Of a stretch of DNA of 64,000 nucleotides, positions 38,601 through 64,000 are shown piece by piece. Each line of letters begins with the position of its first letter. Position 1 is the first letter of the stretch. Made by a program: the position numbers and the translations under genes. The DNA lies in contig CAMQGK010000604.1 in the NCBI GenBank assembly GCA_947000775.1, positions 11,772,501 to 11,836,500 of the forward strand. Direction: 5' to 3'. The stretch comes from Pterois miles. Lineage: Eukaryota; Chordata; Actinopteri; Perciformes; Scorpaenidae. The notes beneath the pieces are model-generated. The model ran no database searches. It had not been told where the DNA came from and saw nothing but the letters and a program-made list of their open reading frames with translations.

Positions 38601-39639
38601 TTGTTTTTTTTTTTTTAAATTGGATTACCTTTGGTCAAACTTTGCTCCCAGGAACTCCCCTCCTCAGTTTTTGTATAATGCTGTAACTCTGCCACAATTT
38701 ACTGTAACTATAGTATATACATGTTTTTAAACTCCCCCAAAAATAAATAAATAAATGTGAGCCACAAAAATGATGATACATACTGTATGTGATCAAGGAT
38801 TCATAGTCAACTTAGGCAGAGAGCAAAAACTAACAGTAAAGAAAGAAAGTAATATGCACAACAACATAGCTTGTGTGTCTCTTTGACCCTGTGAGCTGTT
38901 CCAACAGATGTCTGATCTTAGTTTCAACCAGGTCTGCTTGGTCACAGGTTAGAGACCAGACAGATACAAGCAACTTCCATCAGATTTGAAGGCTGTTGCA
39001 AAAATAAAACATTGTCATATGAACCTGAAGTGCCAAAACTAAGCCATTCTCATGCAACCCCTGACTAGCGGTTACCGGCAATCCCAAGGTTTATCCAGCA
39101 ATATCTCTGTTAGTTTTACTTCTAATGACAAGATATGTGCACAGATGGAAAGCTGAAAATCTTGTCGCAAGGTGTGTTGTCGTCATTCTACCATGAAGGT
39201 AAGAGGGTCAAATTTGACCCTGAAGATACCATGCTCCTTTTATTTGGTTTTCATGTTTTTCTCAGGTTAAAAGCACCCTTAAAAAATAAAGAAGTAATAA
39301 AAACATGACATCTGATCTAATCAGTTTGAACACACTTTAAATCTTCAACACTCATAAAATAAGTTTTCTGCGACATTTTGGAGTAGCCTTTGCTGCCTTT
39401 TTAGCAGCCGGCTGCCACAGCCCTCAGGTCCCAAATTTGCAGCACCCTATCTTTATCTTTTCATAACATATAAACCTGTCTGTGCCAAATGCGTTGCTTG
39501 TTTTGCAAAATGCACAATTCTTATCAATATTTCAGCATAGCTACCCAACTATGTGTAAGCTATGAAATGCTATGATTCAGATTTAATATTACTTTATGTG
39601 GCATTCATATTTAACTATTACAGTATGTTCTGCTGCTCA
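35681..39639. other. Intergenic region upstream of vps35
   Basis: No gene or repeat was recognised with confidence. Frames of 129 codons (36207-36596, plus) and 107 codons (37503-37826, minus) have no recognisable domain. An A run lies at about 37972-37988. Confidence 0.55.
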
Positions 39640-39814
39640 TTTTGTGGCATCTGATGAATGATGATTCGATCCAGCTCACTCATATCCTGCAAGTGGTGGA
39701 ATACTGGCCACGCCTGTCCTCTGATGTAACTGAGGGCAGACCGTGAAGGCAGCATTAATGCGAGTCACATGACAGGCTAGCCTCTCCGACTCTTCTGATA
39801 GACATCTAATAATC
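39640..39814 (+). promoter_or_regulatory. vps35 proximal promoter / 5'UTR with M-box (CLEAR-like) site
   Basis: The block lies just upstream of the vps35 ATG. GTCACATGAC at 39764-39773 is one base from the palindromic CLEAR core GTCACGTGAC and contains the M-box TCACATGA bound by MITF/TFE factors (established motif knowledge). No TATA box is evident. The transcription start is not known, so the site may lie in the 5'UTR. Confidence 0.45.
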
Positions 39815-61950
<22,136 letters not shown>

Positions 61951-62262
61951 GTACAATTTTTAACACTTTTAGGCCTTTCAATATTTTAATATTTTAATTT
62001 TAAAAAATCTTGAGTATTCAGGCTTTACGCGGTGTCTACACAGGCTAAGTAGTGAACGCAGCACGTCTTTGGTCCAGTCCAGGTTAATCAAAGGACAGGT
62101 GTGAAAGTGACTCAAGTTAGGATGGTAAACCCTCTCAGAACCTGCCTATAGAATGTAATTTGTAGGGTTCATAATTCTGAATTTGTTCTTGTTAGACTCA
62201 TAGATGTACAAGTCAAGAGTTTAATGTATCTGGATTGCAGAAACTTGCAGCTGATGTTGCTT

Positions 62263-62460
62263 TAAGATAAGATAAGATGAACCTTTATTAATCCCTGGAG
62301 GGAAATTCGGGTGTCATAGCAGCATCAACACAGTACAGATAAAATACAGTATAGTAAAAAGTAAAAGAAAAGGTGCAAGTAAAAGAGAAGGTGCAATGAA
62401 GGAAAAAAAGGTGCAATGAAGAAAGTTGACAATAAAATAAGTAAGTAACAGAGAATTTAG
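62263..62460 (-). repeat. LINE 3' fragment with (TCTTA)n tail, minus orientation
   Basis: AAGATAAGATAAGATGAACC then TTTATTAATCCCTGGAGGGA and AATTCGGGTGTCATAGCAGC; reverse complement of the fragment at 34485-34676. It lies in the vps35 intron after exon 14. Confidence 0.75.
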
Positions 62461-62778
62461 AATAGTTATTCACAACCAGTGAGTCTCAGAGTAACATCTA
62501 GGGGGCCGAATGGCCAAATGGGTAAAAATAACATTTTTTGGTAATATACAAAGCCAGTTACTTTTATTCTAAATGTGCTCAAGAATTAAAACCTCAAATT
62601 GAAATGCAGAATTTCAATGACGATTATGTTTGAATATCACCACACCAATCACAACACATCATCAGGGAGAGACAAATTCACCCGACAGGACAATTTCACC
62701 AGGGCTGTCAATTAATTAGTTAATTGCACATTTTAATCTGGTCAAAATGTACCTTAAATGGAGATTTGTCAAGTATTA

Positions 62779-62818
62779 AGATAAGATAAGATATTCCTTT
62801 ATTAGTCTCAACAGTACT
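62779..62818 (-). repeat. Short LINE tail fragment
   Basis: AAGATAAGATAAGATATTCC then TTTATTAGTCTCAACAGTA; the extreme 3' end of the tail family seen at 58975-59100. Confidence 0.5.
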
Positions 62819-63724
62819 TATCAACATGGGAGTGGACAAGTACCCTGCTTTATGCAAATGTATGTATATATTTTTTAGTGGAAATCAGTTAAAACAAAAC
62901 AATGACAGATGTTGTCCAGGAACCCTGCAGGTTTCTGCATTTAGCATAAAAAACACATGCTCCAATCATAACAGGGCAAACTGTAGCCCAACAGGCAACA
63001 ACTGTGTGTCAGTGTGCTGACTTGACCATGACTTCCCCCAAACTCAAAATGGACTTATTCAAATTTCTAGCCAAAAACTACATTTTAGGAGATGACATTT
63101 GAACACATCTTGATAATGATGAATTTACCTTTGCACAATACTCATCTTAGAGCCTGAATGCATCATACCTATAATTTAATGTCACCTTCCGTTAAGCTCT
63201 GAGCTTCCTGCTCATTTCAACACTGATTTGTCATTCACAATGCAGCGTTATCAGGGAAACAACGGGGTGGGTCACCTGGATTTATCGATAGTGAGTTTAC
63301 CAGCCTAAAGACAGTACCGTAAGGTGTCCACATATTTACACATTACGCTGGTAATGTGATGTGTGCATGCAGCATGTGAGTGCAGATCAGCTGTTTGGCA
63401 ATCATCAGAGCAGAGAAGATATTAGCGGTGAAGTTGCCTTGTGGTGTTAAATATACTGTAGTTCCACACACACTCGCACACTCTTTTTGCTCTCCCGTCT
63501 TGTGAAATGAATCCAGCACCATGTTCAGGTTTAGGCATCTTACAGGGACCGGGGAGACAGGTGGAGTGCCAGTGATGCCATTCTGGGCTGAGCCTTTGAG
63601 GGTCAGGGAGAGGTGTAACGGGCACTGCAGCATTTTTCTTGATTAAAAACAATCACTAGTTCTCTTCATTTTGAACTGCCGTCATGTTATATGTTGTGCT
63701 GTTACTTGAGCAGGAGTAGGCTAC
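62819..63724. other. vps35 intron 14 stretch
   Basis: No exon with VPS35 similarity and no recognised repeat between the LINE tail and the Tc1-like remnant. Short minus-strand frames at 63343-63652 have no recognisable domain. Confidence 0.6.
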
Positions 63725-64000
63725 AGGCTCCTCCCAGACCTGGATCAGGGCATCAGTGACCTCCCGGACAGTCTGTGGCGGTAATTGGCAGCATCAAATG
63801 CACCGATGCATAACGTCCCAGAGGTGCTCAATTGGATTTAGGCCAGGGGAACATGAGGGCCAGTCAGTGGCATCAATTCCTTCATCATCCAGGAACTGCC
63901 TACACACTGTGGCCACATGAGGCAGGGCATTGTCCTGCACCAGGAACCCAGGGCCCACTGCACCAGCGTAAGGTCTGACAATCTCTCTGAGGATTTCATC
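63725..64000 (-). pseudogene. Tc1-like transposase C-terminus, runs off the right edge
   Basis: The minus strand reads from 64000 DEILREIVRPYAGAVGPGFL, then VQDNALPHVATVCRQF (catalytic D), DATDWPSCSPGLNPIEHLWD (catalytic E), and a TGA stop at about 63803 inside the conserved C-terminal region. The same frame continues QTVREVTDALIQVWEE. So it is a pseudogene with one visible nonsense change. The N-terminus lies beyond 64000. Confidence 0.85.

Overview
This is vertebrate nuclear DNA, almost certainly from a teleost fish. It carries small exons split by GT-AG introns and long dinucleotide microsatellites. It also has a dense mix of mobile elements typical of teleosts: Tc1-like, hAT-like, chromodomain Gypsy, Rex/CR1-like and L1-like LINEs, and tRNA-derived SINEs. 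There are no bacterial-type operons, CRISPR arrays, rRNA genes or intact tRNA genes.

Two real protein-coding genes were recognised, arranged head to head. On the minus strand is the 5' part of celf1, a CUG-BP/Elav-like RNA-binding protein. Its alternative first coding exon is at 26129-26059, followed by exons at 7850-7663, 5418-5336 and 578-530; the rest lies left of position 1. On the plus strand is vps35, the retromer core subunit. Fourteen coding exons run from an ATG-only exon at 39815 to 61950 and encode about 611 codons; the remaining exons lie right of 64000. All junctions in both genes keep reading phase, and no lesion was seen in either gene.

The celf1 introns (579-26058) hold most of the larger mobile elements. 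These include a Tc1-like element with IR/DR-type ends (5850-7470), a miniature Tc1 (7898-8440), hAT-type elements, SINEs, a pogo/Tigger-like remnant, and a nearly complete Gypsy/chromovirus element (19180-24717). The Gypsy element has about 98% identical LTRs and a CACCC target duplication. The region between the genes (26130-39814) has a degraded Rex1-like LINE, a 161-bp tandem duplication, a 'catcatactgta' minisatellite and a promoter-like block at about 35.2-35.7 kb that may be an upstream celf1 non-coding exon. The vps35 introns hold further Tc1, hAT, L1 and SINE insertions, several nested in one another. A Tc1-like transposase remnant runs off the right edge.

I found no convincing undescribed system. 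The most informative observations are the shared 3' tail of a tRNA-Ile-like SINE and LINE fragments, the nested transposons with clear target duplications, the young Gypsy insertion antisense to celf1, and candidate regulatory sites at the two promoters. Comparisons with known families are from memory; no search was run.
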